Below are positions 23,579-34,199 of a stretch of 64,000 nt of DNA, one piece after another (within the stretch, counting starts at the first letter, position 1; the number at the start of each line of letters is the position of its first letter). Position numbers and translations under genes: made by a program. The notes below the pieces were generated by a model, which searched no databases, was not told where the DNA came from, and was given only the letters and a program-made list of their open reading frames with translations. Origin of the DNA: Takifugu bimaculatus (lineage: Eukaryota > Chordata > Actinopteri > Tetraodontiformes > Tetraodontidae); assembly GCA_004026145.2 (NCBI GenBank), contig CP034979.1, forward strand, positions 7,489,635 to 7,553,634, in the 5' to 3' direction.

Positions 23579-24800
23579 ACACACACACACACACACACAC
23601 ACACATTATTATCGACAGTCGACTGTCACCTAGCTGCCTGGACCACCGACTACCTCACCAACAGACTACAGTACGTGAGGCTCCACGACTGTGAGTCTGA
23701 GGTGGTAGTCTGCAGCACGGGGGCACCACAGGGTACAGTTCTCTCTCCCTTCCTCTTCACTCTCTACACATCGGACTTCAGCCACAACTCGGACAGCTGC
23801 CACCTCCAGAAGTTCTCCGACGATACAGCCATCGTTGGACGTGTGTCTGAGGGGAACGAACTGGAATACAGGGAGGTCATCACCAACTTTGTCGCCTGGT
23901 GTGAACTGAACCATCTGCGCATCAACACCAGCAAGACAAAGGAGGTGGTGATCGACTTCAGTAGGAAGGCTCCTCACACTGCACCCGTGAACATCCAGGG
24001 TTTGGACATTGAGATCGTAGAGGAGTACAAATACCTGGGTGTTCATCTCAACAATAAATTGGACTGGACTCATAACACAGACGCCCTGTACAAGAAGGGC
24101 CAAAGTCGTCTCCATCTGCTGAGGAGACTGAGGTTCTTTGGAGTGTGCAGGACACTGCTGAGGACCTTTTATGACTCTGTGGTGGCATCGGTGATCTTCT
24201 ACACTGTGATCTGCTGGAGCTGTGGAAGCTCAGAGAGGGACAGGAAGAGACTCAACAAGCTGGTCAGAAGGGCTGGCTCAGTCCTGGACTGCTCTCTGGA
24301 CTCCATCGAGGAGGTGGGTGAGAGGAGGATGTTGGCCAAGCTGACAATTATGGACACCCCCTCTCACCCCCTACACGAGACTGTGGGGGCCTTAAGCAGC
24401 TCCTTCAGCAGCAGACTGTTATACCCATGGTGTAAAAGGGAACGTTACCGCAGGTCATTCATCCCAACTGCCGTCAGACTGTTCAACATGCACAACACTT
24501 AATGTAGCACCAATAACCCAGGGTTGGCATATTTGCACTAACTAATCATCCTACCTCTGGAATGTCTTATTTGCACATCTTATTTGCACCTTAATTTTTC
24601 TTCACACTGTCTGACACTCCTGTACATAATTTTCAATTTCTGTATATACTGTACAATGTACATAGCAATGTACATAATAGAAGAGTCTTTTATTTTTTTT
24701 CTTTTAGTACTTTCTGTATTGTACACCATGGGCTACCGCTGTAACGTGCAATTTCCACGATGTGGGATCAATAAAGTACTTTATCCTTTATCCTTTATCA
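23579..24800 (+). mobile_element. 5'-truncated L2-like LINE with intact reverse transcriptase C-terminal half
   Basis: An open frame runs through the element to TAA at 24500-24502 without a stop. Motifs: GAPQGTVLSPFLFTLYTSDF (template-binding block), FSDDTAIV (catalytic Asp pair; Ser replaces the usual Ala), ELNHLRINTSKTKEVVIDFS and YLGVHLNNKLDW. The 3' region ends GGGATCAATAAAGTACTTTA followed by three TATCCTT-type units, as L2 elements end. The 5' side is cut off at a CA microsatellite, so endonuclease and the start of ORF2 are missing. The open frame suggests recent insertion. The ORF start at 23483 lies in non-element DNA and is not the real start. Confidence 0.8.
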
Positions 24801-24847
24801 TGAACAGATATTAGTCCTTATTTTTGATTCTTGTCTGTTAGCCTACC

Positions 24848-24849
<2 letters not shown>

Positions 24850-24889
<40 letters not shown>
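24850..24889. repeat. (GT)n microsatellite
   Basis: About 20 GT units followed by a GA-rich tract. Confidence 0.95.
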
Positions 24890-24890
<1 letters not shown>

Positions 24891-24899
24891 AGAGAGAGG

Positions 24900-26258
24900 G
24901 AAAGAGAGAGAGAGAAATTAAGCCATAGTTGGGCTGAGCTGAGCTGAGAGCTCTGCCTGACATATTTTTCTAGAGGATCTACACTTGACTGGCTCATTGG
25001 CCTTCAGGCTATCCTCTTCAACTTTTCAACTCCGATCTTTATCCTCCCAATCTGCTCCACTGCTAATCACTGATGTAGTTTCATATTCAAGAAACCTTTA
25101 CGGTAGCAAAGGTAAACTAAATCATTCAACTTTTTTGATCTTTAAATTGAAAACAGTGTCGATAAATGCAGCTGAGACATGAACAAACCTATAAATCATT
25201 TCTCACATTTCTGAAAAGGGAATTTCTTAAATGCCCCCTGTAGTTTCCAAGATTTATCCAACCACCTACGTGTTTTTTTCTTTATTATTCTTTATCCTCC
25301 TCTGATTTGATACTATGATAATAGTGTAAATGATAACAGCTCACGTTTGACCCTGTCAATGAGGTTATAAATAAGTCTAGGTGACACATGTTTTTTTTGC
25401 GTGTTTTTTTTTCTTTAATGCAGACAGATCAACATCTCTGCGGCCTTATCTGGTCCTCGGGCGAACAGCTGAGACTGGACTCATTTCAGGAGCTCCATCT
25501 TCTCTCTCTGTCGTCACTGCTGCCATCTGTCAGTACGTTTACGTGCACAGATTAATGGAGCTATGCTCAAAATTGGACTTCTTGTCAGAATTCAGCCCTT
25601 TTCCTGGTTTACAATGGCGAAAAACCAATAACTAATGGGAAGATGTCCTCCTCCTCAACACCAGGTGGTGATATGTGCCTTTTTTCAGCTGGCTAACGCG
25701 GCCCCCTTTCCGGTTGACCTATTACGTCACCTAAACAGCAGGAGTCAGGCAGCAGACCAGCAGTTGGAACAACAGGAAGGTTGATATCATACAGCTTTGT
25801 TCATCTCACGCGTAATGAACGCATTACCGATTGTGCAGATAAGACGTTGGCCCACCTTGCTTCTTCTTCTGCAACCAGCTGGGCGTCAGCTTGGATAAGA
25901 AAGATTTTAGTTGGACTAACATGCTTACGTGTAATTCCTTTTACCAAGTGCCATGCAAACATGGTGTGACTGTTTTCAAAGGATTTCAATAGAAAATGCA
26001 AAGGTCTTCTCATCACCAGCCTTGAATATAGTGGAACTCAGCATGAACATGATTATGGTGTATTAAAGACCTCTTGTCGATTCCATATGGGATTTAGTAT
26101 TTGCAGCATTTTCTATGGCTGATTTCTGACTGTCTTCTCGCCAGTGTTCTTGTCTCAGCCTTTATTCTATGGCCTTTTCAAAGGCAGCATTGTTGTTTGT
26201 CACCTCATGTTGACCTTTGTCACATTTCAACATCTAGGTGCACTTAGTCTCTGTGGCT
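24900..26258. other. Intergenic DNA, nothing identified
   Basis: No splice-supported exon and no repeat family seen. Confidence 0.4.
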
Positions 26259-26266
26259 TCATCATC

Positions 26267-26411
26267 CAGGCATGTGTCACATGTGTCAAACTCAGTCCTT
26301 GAGGGCCACGATCCTGCCGGGCTTTTCTGTCCTACCAGGCTGAAAATGCATTCAGTGGGATAGAAAACCCGGCAGGATCGTGGCCCTCGAGGACTAAGTT
26401 TGACATGCCTG
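26267..26411. mobile_element. hAT-type MITE, third copy
   Basis: CAGGCATGTG, a short internal duplication, then TCAAACTCAGTCCTTGAGGG on the left and CTCGAGGACTAAGTTTGACA TGCCTG on the right. About 90% like the copy at 815-946. No clean target duplication. Confidence 0.65.
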
Positions 26412-26984
26412 ATCCAGTGAGACCAGGATGTTGTCCTAGCACCTTGACTCGACTTGGGTATTTTTTATCTTGGGCAGAAACAAAACTTTTCCTTTTAAGT
26501 TTTGTTTTTTCTTTCCTACTGTGCCTTTAAGAGAAGTCCACTTTGAGCATTCCTCGGAATCTTTTTTTCCCCTCACTCTGCACCCCTCCTGTGTTTGCCA
26601 GACCTTTACATTTATGTTGTTTGTGTTAACAGCTGGTTTGGTGAGAGGCTCAGTGGGGCAATCTTTGCAGTGTTTACTTTTACTGCATTTGGCCCCTCCA
26701 AGAACAGATTGATCCTCCACGGTGCTCCTACACATCACGAACTGTGCTGCTTACACATGCAGCTTTTACCTTACAAGAATTTGAACCAGGGAACCCTGAC
26801 ATGTAGGATCTGTTGATGGTATTTGCACTCAAAATCTAGGTTCAATAACTTGTTGCGTGATCTTGTTTTACCAGAAAATAGGTGCAATTTATTCGAAACA
26901 TGATTTGCATTGACCAATTTAGCTTATACGCTATGTTATGGTGACAGATTGTTATGGGGTGTATCATTTTCTTTAGTTTCGTTT

Positions 26985-27250
26985 TCTCCCGCTCATCCAA
27001 ATCCGGGTCGGGTAGGCGAAGGGTCAGACAAAGAATGGTTCATAAGACCCAGCAAGGCACAGCAAAGAGGGAAGCCACGTACCCAGCCCAGAGGGTTACC
27101 GGGGCCCCACCCTGGAGCCAGGCCTGGGCTGGGGCTCGATTGCGAGCGCGTGGTGGCCGGGCCTACGTCCATGGGGCCTGGTGCAGTGTGGATTGGGAAG
27201 CGGACCAAGGCGGGGGCCTTGGCAGTCCGATCCTCGGTTATGGTTATGGG
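26985..27250 (+). repeat. GC-rich dispersed repeat of a teleost type
   Basis: A GC-rich block (ACCGGGGCCCCACCCTGGAG, GTGGCCGGGCCTACG) stands out from its AT-rich surroundings. The wording is familiar from repeated fish sequence, but I cannot name the family. The ORFs across it (26954-27319) are by-products of its composition. Confidence 0.4.
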
Positions 27251-27279
27251 GTGTATCGAGTGAATGGAATACGGTGAAT

Positions 27280-28640
27280 GGTTCTTTTTTAAGATAAGGT
27301 GAGCTATCATTGATACCACTGAGGGGAAATTACACTGTTACAGTAGTAAACAACAATTTAGCAAAGAGGATGAAATTATAGGCAAATATAAAACACAAAA
27401 ACAACATGCATTAAAAATAGTAAAAGGAAGAAACAGTATTTACACACAGCCTTACCCACTGGATGTGTAGTAGTTGTTGCACAGGTGTATGTAGATGCTA
27501 ATATTTTCCTATAAATGTGTCTTTTACATGTTGATACTATACTATCTTACACCTCTGGAGACTGAGTTGATCAGGTGGAAGGTTTGGCCAGAGCACTCTT
27601 GTTCCCTACCACCTCCATGGAGCCAAGGGGGCTGTTTTTAACAGTCTTTAAGCCTCTTCTTGTCCCACTTCCGAACGCCCTCCTCCCCCACAGACAACTG
27701 CTTCGAAACCTAGAAATGTCAAAACCTGGCGTGTCATATGCAGTAAACAGAATTTCGACACTAATATCAGAGGATGTGTGCGCGCACACACATCGACACG
27801 CACACACATGCATGCACACACATCCTTGCACTATCTTTGTGAGGACAAAATGTCCTGACATTCTAAAAATGTCCTAATTTTTCTAGCAGAATAAGTGTTT
27901 TGATGCTTAGTATATAGCAAATACACACACACACAAACATAGACACAAGACTGACTGAGTTTCTTAGAAGTGACTGAGACACACATGGGGGCATTTAGTC
28001 CAAATTTCCAGCGGGGCTGAAGGTCCCAGCAGACAACCAGCTGCTCCATCACACACTCCACCTTAGGCCACACTCTTTTAGCAATTCTGAGAAAGTCCAA
28101 TCGCCTCAGGTGAAACAAACATTGCCTCATTAATATTTCATTCTTTACTTCCCAATTCTGACTTGACTACTGGATATATTTGGGGGGAAAATAATGAAAT
28201 CAAGAAATAACGAAAACAAACACATGGAGCCAATTAAATGTGGGCGAGACTCTACTCTAGAGTATCTCAGGAGCATCCTGGATGGTTCTCTAGGTAGTCA
28301 GCTGTATTACTTAGATCAAATATAAACATTCCAACTTGGTGTTATCTTTATCAAACTATTGCCTTGACAAATTCTCCTCCACGGTTTATCATCTCTAGAC
28401 TGCCTACTTATGCTGCTTTTCCCTGGAACAGTAGGGGGTGTCCTCACATTCTTTTTTTCTATTTAGAGGGGAAAGGTTTGAAACACTAATAACAAAGTTA
28501 CACTTTATCATGATGTGGTTCTACGTTCACCAGTAAGGATTAAAAAATCTTCGGCAAAGATGATACAGGTAGTGATTACATGGTCACAAATCAGTGAGTG
28601 TCATGTTCTTCCTCAAACTCTGAAACTCGGTCCTATAGAA
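27280..28640. other. Intergenic DNA, nothing identified
   Basis: No coding exon or known repeat apart from short CA tracts near 27783-27820 and 27920-27940. Confidence 0.4.
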
Positions 28641-29151
28641 GCATAACTAAGATGTTAACCTAATGATTAGACGACCCCCTAAGTATGATAATTTGTCTGT
28701 CTATGATAGTAACTGGGACTACAGAATTAGTGATAATAAGCTTTTTCAAAGAGGAAGGTTTTAAGTCTAATCTTAGAAGTAGGGATGGAGCCAGCCCCCG
28801 TCTCATAAAAATATATAGGGGTGAAGGAGTTTAAGGGCTCGTTGGAGAACCTGTATGTTCCCACAGTCAGCACATCTGGTGATGGTCCAGTTGTTGGGAT
28901 GGCCTGGTTAGCTTTCTCTCTGATAGCTAGAACTTTATCAGTGAAGAAGCTCATGAAGTCTTCACCACTAAGGGAAGAAGGGATACGTGGATCTAAAACA
29001 CTGTGACCCTTGGTTAATTTGGCCACAGTGCTGAAAAGAAACCTGGGGTTGTTCTTGTTTTCTTCAATTAAAGAAGAAAAATAAGCTGTTCTAGCCTTAC
29101 GGAGGGCCTTTTTGTAAACTAATAGACAGTCTTTCCAGGCTACATGATAGC
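28640..29151 (-). pseudogene. LINE fragment: pre-RT coding part joined to its 3' region (RT deleted)
   Basis: From 29151 down to about 28815 the minus strand encodes WKDCLLVYKKALRKART, NPRFLFSTVAKLTK and DFMSFFTDKVLAIREKANQA, the linker ahead of reverse transcriptase in fish LINEs. The frame then passes directly into 3'-region sequence shared with 21583-21668, so the catalytic domain is missing. The 5' side runs into the assembly gap. Confidence 0.7.
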
Positions 29152-29251
29152 NNNNNNNNNNNNNNNNNNNNNNNNNNNNNNNNNNNNNNNNNNNNNNNNN
29201 NNNNNNNNNNNNNNNNNNNNNNNNNNNNNNNNNNNNNNNNNNNNNNNNNNN
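29152..29251. other. Assembly gap (100 N)
   Basis: Exactly 100 N, the conventional placeholder for a gap of unknown size. It sits inside a LINE copy, which explains why assembly failed. Confidence 0.99.
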
Positions 29252-30328
29252 TGATCTCGATGATGAGGCACCACCTCCATGCTGCCCACCTCTGCCCTCA
29301 CACATCTGCTGTGGTGGAGATGTGAGCAAGAACATCTGGCTCCTGGAGTCTGGAGGACTAAAGGGGGGGACTAGGCTACCAGGAGCGGTGACCAGGCACC
29401 TTCTCGTCTCCCCGAGGTAACCAAAGAAACTAGATAAGCTCTTCTAACTTAGCTTGTGCGGTTTTGGACCGAACCAAGCAAAGCTCCAGTTGTTCTGTTC
29501 CACCAGCTGAGTTCAAATGCTGCTTCTTGCACTGACCTGTCGACCTCTGACCCCTGACCCACTCAGCTGCTGTAATTGCACGATTTATTTTCGTGATAGC
29601 GCTAAATAACCCGTCCCAGACACATCTATGGGATGAGAACCATCCATCAAATCTCATCCAACAAAGGTGCTCGTGGAGGTTCTAGCCTTGCTCATCACCG
29701 CGGGCCTGGTTCCAATTACAAATCCTTCATTTGTCGTCTTTAGACGCCGAGTTTGTGCGTCACATTCTTCACTGGCGGCCGAAGGAAGCGGTTATCTCTG
29801 AGGTGACGGAGCACCGCACGTGTCAGGAGCAACATCTGGGCTGAGGCCACCAGCAGATTCATGGACGCCGTCGACAGCAACTGCAGCCTGGGTGAGGATG
29901 AATGATGGTCACGTAGCCCCAACCCAGGTTGTTCCTCATCAATATTAGCTAAAAATGGGTGTTAGCTCGATGTTCACGCAGAACAAACAGCCCTTAAAAG
30001 AGTCGCATGTTCACCTTCTGAAACGAGGTCTGCCTTTCAAACGCAGAACTTAATTAGCGTCAGTGACGGGAGACAGAGTCCACTTGAGTCAGAGGTTCTT
30101 TCTGTCTCCTCCAGTCCACAGCAGAGCTCATTCTCATCCTGCCACGGCCCATTTTAGGGCCCGTGGAATAAAGAAAAACCTCCTTTTGGCTCAGAAATAC
30201 ATGAATTGATCCTGTAATTGGGGCGTAAGATAAACCTTTGTTTAGGTTTATTATTAACATCTGAATGAATCCTGCTTTTTGTTTGGTTTGTTCATTTTAA
30301 TGAACTTGAATGGTGATGTTTTCCCCAG
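29252..30328. other. Intergenic DNA with an ambiguous exon-like block at 29743-29890
   Basis: The block has a good acceptor on the plus strand (CGTCTTTAG at 29742) with an open frame AEFVRHILHWRPKEAVISE, and also a good acceptor on the minus strand (CATCCTCACCCAG at 29892) with an open frame LLVASAQMLLLTRAVLRHLR. Neither continues into a neighbouring exon in phase. Confidence 0.3.
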
Positions 30329-30331
30329 CAG

Positions 30332-30453
30332 GACGGGCTGTGCCGGTCCACTACAGGCTGGATAAACCTCCAGCCGGATACAAACTGGATGCGTTTCCTA
30401 TCTACTGGTTGGGACGAGACATCGTCCAGATGATTAAAGATCCCAGGATCTGA
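30332..30453 (+). CDS. Orphan terminal coding exon, unidentified protein
   Basis: After TTTTCCCCAGCAG there is an open frame with protein-like composition: RAVPVHYRLDKPPAGYKLDA then FPIYWLGRDIVQMIKDPRI and TGA at 30451-30453. It is rich in Tyr, Pro and Lys. Two bases of a split codon precede CGG, so the previous exon should end one base into a codon. CAGCAG is a tandem acceptor; using the first AG would add one residue. I do not recognise the protein, and no upstream exon could be joined. The assembly gap 1.1 kb upstream may hide one. Confidence 0.4.
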
Positions 30454-30715
30454 CGGAGACGGAGCACAGCAGCTCCGGAGGGGGGTGGGACACTCCAGTC
30501 CGAATGTGGTGGGGAGGGAAAGGCCTCAGTGAGCCCCACGCTGGTGAAGGAAGCGTGATTACAGGTGTATAAATATTCCACAACATCACCCCCCCTGCAG
30601 GATTAAAAAGGAAATGAGAGCTTCTACTTCCCCCTCCATATTCAAATCTATCATTAATTGATAAGATGTCATCGTTTTATTCAAGGCTTCACTATTAATA
30701 TTTAATATTGAGGTG

Positions 30716-30721
30716 TGTGTG

Positions 30722-30759
<38 letters not shown>

Positions 30760-30783
30760 GGGGGTAGACAGGAACTGAAAATA
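30716..30783. repeat. (GT)n with flank shared with 3025-3139
   Basis: GT tract with a GCG interruption, followed by the same flank (TTGGGGGTAGACAGGAACTG AAAATA) as at 3115-3139. Confidence 0.85.
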
Positions 30784-31055
30784 CCTCCAAGTAATCAGTT
30801 CTTACTGGAATAGGTGGGGATGTAAATGCTTCCTAAATGAGGCCGTACAGTAATGATCTGATTTGATGGATGCTGGCAGGAGGCACCGGTCACTTTATAA
30901 AGCTCCTTCCGTCACAAACCGTCTGTTTGTTTATCGATTTGATCCGAAGTCGCATCCTTGTCCGTAGCTCTCTATTATCACTCCCTCGGGAACACGTTGG
31001 AATGTCGATCTCGGAGCAATGAGGATGAGGATCCTCACAGCTGCACCTTCTCCAT

Positions 31056-31262
31056 CGACAGGGCGTTTGGCACCTTGCTCAAGAGTACTTCGGCAGTGCT
31101 CCGTCCCGCCACCTCTCCTGCTGCCAGTCCACTAACAGGGACCTGAACCCTGGGACCCTGAGCCGAGTGGCCGGATGATCAGAGCGGTTGAGGCTCCCCC
31201 AGGTCAGCAGCACCCGGCAGCAGACATGAGCCGGGCTGTGAAGGTCCCGGGTCCGATTCTTC
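31056..31262 (-). mobile_element. SINE-like dispersed repeat, inverted relative to 6590
   Basis: CACCTTGCTCAAGAGTACTT CGGCAGTGCTC is the reverse complement of the centre of the copy at 6590-6880. A tRNA-like stretch (GAGCCGAGTGGCC ... GGGTCCGATTC) follows. Degenerate. Confidence 0.45.
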
Positions 31263-31269
31263 CATTTCA

Positions 31270-32780
31270 TGACAAAGTCGGGTGGTTCCCTGACTGGAAC
31301 ATGTGGGTGGAGCCGTAGTGCCCACGTCTCACCGTTAGCTGCGGTCCAAAACAGATGCCAGGCTGGGGAAAACCGGCAGGTGAGAGAGCAGGTGTCATGA
31401 GTCCAGAGAGGTGTGGAACGAGGTTATCCGGGTTATCGGGACTCATCCATCCCATAATCAATCAGTGATGTGCTCAGACCTGCTGCCATGAGGGAATTCA
31501 TGAATTCATCTGACTGGTCGATAAAAGGAAGAATCTAAGACGGCGGAGGGCGAGCGGCAGGAGGCACAAGGGCTGGGTCGGGGTTCCGGCGCCGTTTGAA
31601 ACGCACAAACGATGAGATCGAAACAATCACGCTGTGACAGAGACGAGGACGAGCCAAAGTTCAGTGGGCCGACACCACGCACGCTCCAACCATGGCAGGG
31701 GCCCGAGGCCTGGTCCTACCAAGACACCCAGGTTCAGAGTCTTCACATGGCCTGGACTGTCTGTCTGTCCATCCGTCTGTCCATCCGTCTGTCTGTCCAT
31801 TCATCCAGCCACCCACCCATGATTCCTTAGTGGCTGGTTTAAAGGATGTACATCAAACTCTATGTGACATTCTGCCAACATGTATAGAGTCAAAAATCTT
31901 CCACATAAATATTTCAGCATCCCAGTTCAATACGGGGCCAAATGTAAACTTCTGGTCCTCTCTCAGGGTTTCTTCCTGCGGTCTTCTCATGGTGGTAGTT
32001 TTCAGTATTTGGGAAGCCCTATCGAGTGGAACGGCTGGCATCGCTGGCTTCTGGACCCACTCCCCCCAACAATCTGCCCACAACCGCCCAAAGGACAGCA
32101 GAGACGGTGCGGAGGCAGCCATCAGGCTGGAGGCGAATCCCACCAGACAGACCAACGTCTGATCTCTCAAAGACAAACTGACTGAACTCCATCTGCTGAG
32201 AGCATCACAAAGGTTCAGCTAGAGGGAAAAAGGCTCTTCAGAGGTGGGTAAGAGCAGAGGGGGCTCTGTTTTATACCAACAGAGACGTGTGCAAACACTG
32301 TTGGAACCTTTAATGGTGAACTGTTGGCCATCCCATCTGCCAGGGGAACCGACCACTATGGTCATAGCCCCTAGCACCAACAAAGTTCTGGGCCCCCTGT
32401 ATCACGGCGTCGGTGTGCAGCTTTGTGGTGTGGAATTTTCAGTCTACTCACAGAGGTGTAACAAGGAGGCGGGATCTCTGGACAGGGATCCCTGGATGAT
32501 CGAGTACAGGACCGGAGAGAAGAGACATTAATGGAAACACCTGAAACAAGAGGGGAGGCAGCATCACAGTAACAGGGAGGGACTACTTTGCACGACGTAA
32601 GAACAAAAATGCACTTGGGAACAGTTGTTGGTGGGAACAGCCTCACCACAAACACGCGTGTGACTAATTTGAACAAAATTATACTAATTGTGAGGTTAAT
32701 GGTAACCTCCAGGGCAGCTAAAGACTTTGACTAATGACTTCCTGTAAGGATTGATGATTACTATGATGAATATTTGTGTC
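31270..32780. other. Intergenic DNA, nothing identified
   Basis: Overlapping open frames at 31612-32185 look like composition artefacts; a short TCTGTCCATCCG repeat at 31760-31805 underlies some of them. Confidence 0.35.
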
Positions 32781-32782
32781 AG

Positions 32783-32831
<49 letters not shown>
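32783..32831. repeat. (CA)n microsatellite
   Basis: About 24 CA units. Confidence 0.95.
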
Positions 32832-32832
<1 letters not shown>

Positions 32833-32839
32833 CCCAGCT

Positions 32840-34050
32840 TAAAGCTGCTCGTTTGTGGTTCTAATCAAAACCAGCATTAGCCTGCGCTAGCGTTAGATTC
32901 ATAATTCTACTCGGCCTCAGTAAAGAAACTAACCCCCCCCTCCCCCCACTAAATCCATGAGGGTGGCACCATCATGGCACCATCATGGGCTGTGGGTGAC
33001 GGCCTGCCTTCGTCTTGCCTCGGGTCATCGGGGAAACTCCAGTTTGAGAGCAGTTAGCGCCCCTGACTTGAGCTAAATCATTCATCTCTCTGTCCTCCTC
33101 ATTTTGAGTCATCTGACTCAAAAAAGGAGGTCATGTGAGGATCTACAGGATACACTCGAAGGCCCAGAACCTTTCAATTAACTCAAGACAAGTTAATCCA
33201 ATCATGTTCCCAATTACTGTGGAAATGAAACTCCAAATCAATTCCGGTCTCTGCTACGTTCTCCTCTAAGGCCTCTGCTCTGAAAATCTCCCTGAACATC
33301 GCATGAAATCAAACTAATTAATCTCCGTCTTCTGCAATTCAAACATCTCAACGCTAAACTGGATCCTGGCGACCCGGCGGCCAGAGACTTAAACATTTAC
33401 CGTGTGCATGGTGGAGGTTCAAAGATCAGAACAACACGGGGAGGAGTGATTGCGTGTAAGCCCACAGCATGTTTTATAGGTGCAGCTGGGGCTCATTGAC
33501 AAAGAACATTCTAAAAATATATTCTGAATGATATATCTCAGAGGTACTGCGGCCATCCCAGCAGCACCTCTGACAGCAGAGCTAATAAATACTCATGGGA
33601 TGTGCTCGGCATTCCTGCTGCTCCTTGAACACGTACATGCCGTGTCCCATACGTGAGTTTCCTGTGCACTCAGACAGGGAACGCATCCATAACACATGAG
33701 GTATTATGTGTATATACTGTTCCTGTGCGGAAAGTAAATCCCACCAAGGTGTATTTGTGAAGATGACAACGGGATGAGATTCAGGAATGAAGGTATCGCC
33801 GTTTCCTCCCGGCCCACACTGGGACCACAAATCCACGTCTTCACCTCTCATGACGACCTGCGGCTACCAATCTGCAGCGCTGATTTGGAGATCTATGAGG
33901 TGGGAGCCAGCCTGGCCACGCTGATGCTTCTGTGAATGGTTCCCCTCCACAGCTGGATTCACCCGCTGCCCGTCTCCTGCACAAACACACTGTCACGCTT
34001 CTGTCAACACAGCTACAGAGCAGCACTCGTTCCCCCCAGTCCTTTAGCTG
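32840..34050. other. Unique non-coding DNA, possibly regulatory
   Basis: No exon or transposon recognised. AT-rich stretches with homeodomain-type cores (for example AAACTAATTAATCTC near 33310) resemble conserved non-coding DNA. This is an impression only. Confidence 0.3.
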
Positions 34051-34055
34051 GGATG

Positions 34056-34192
34056 TTAGCTGTAGCAATAACTAGCAGCACGTAGCGATATTAGCTGTAG
34101 CAATAACTAGCAGCACGTAGCGATATTAGCTGTAGCAATAACTAGCAGCACGTAGCGATATTAGCTGTAGCAATAACTAGCAGCACGTAGCG
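34056..34192. repeat. 35-bp tandem repeat, four copies
   Basis: The unit TTAGCTGTAGCAATAACTAG CAGCACGTAGCGATA starts at 34056, 34091, 34126 and 34161. The copies are identical; the last lacks the final three bases. Confidence 0.97.
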
Positions 34193-34199
34193 CCTCATG

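Noticed and set aside
23666..24115. 149-codon minus-strand ORF
   Set aside because: Antisense shadow of the L2-like reverse transcriptase frame.
26954..27319. Three overlapping ORFs of about 110 codons
   Set aside because: They follow from the GC-rich dispersed repeat, which has few stop codons.
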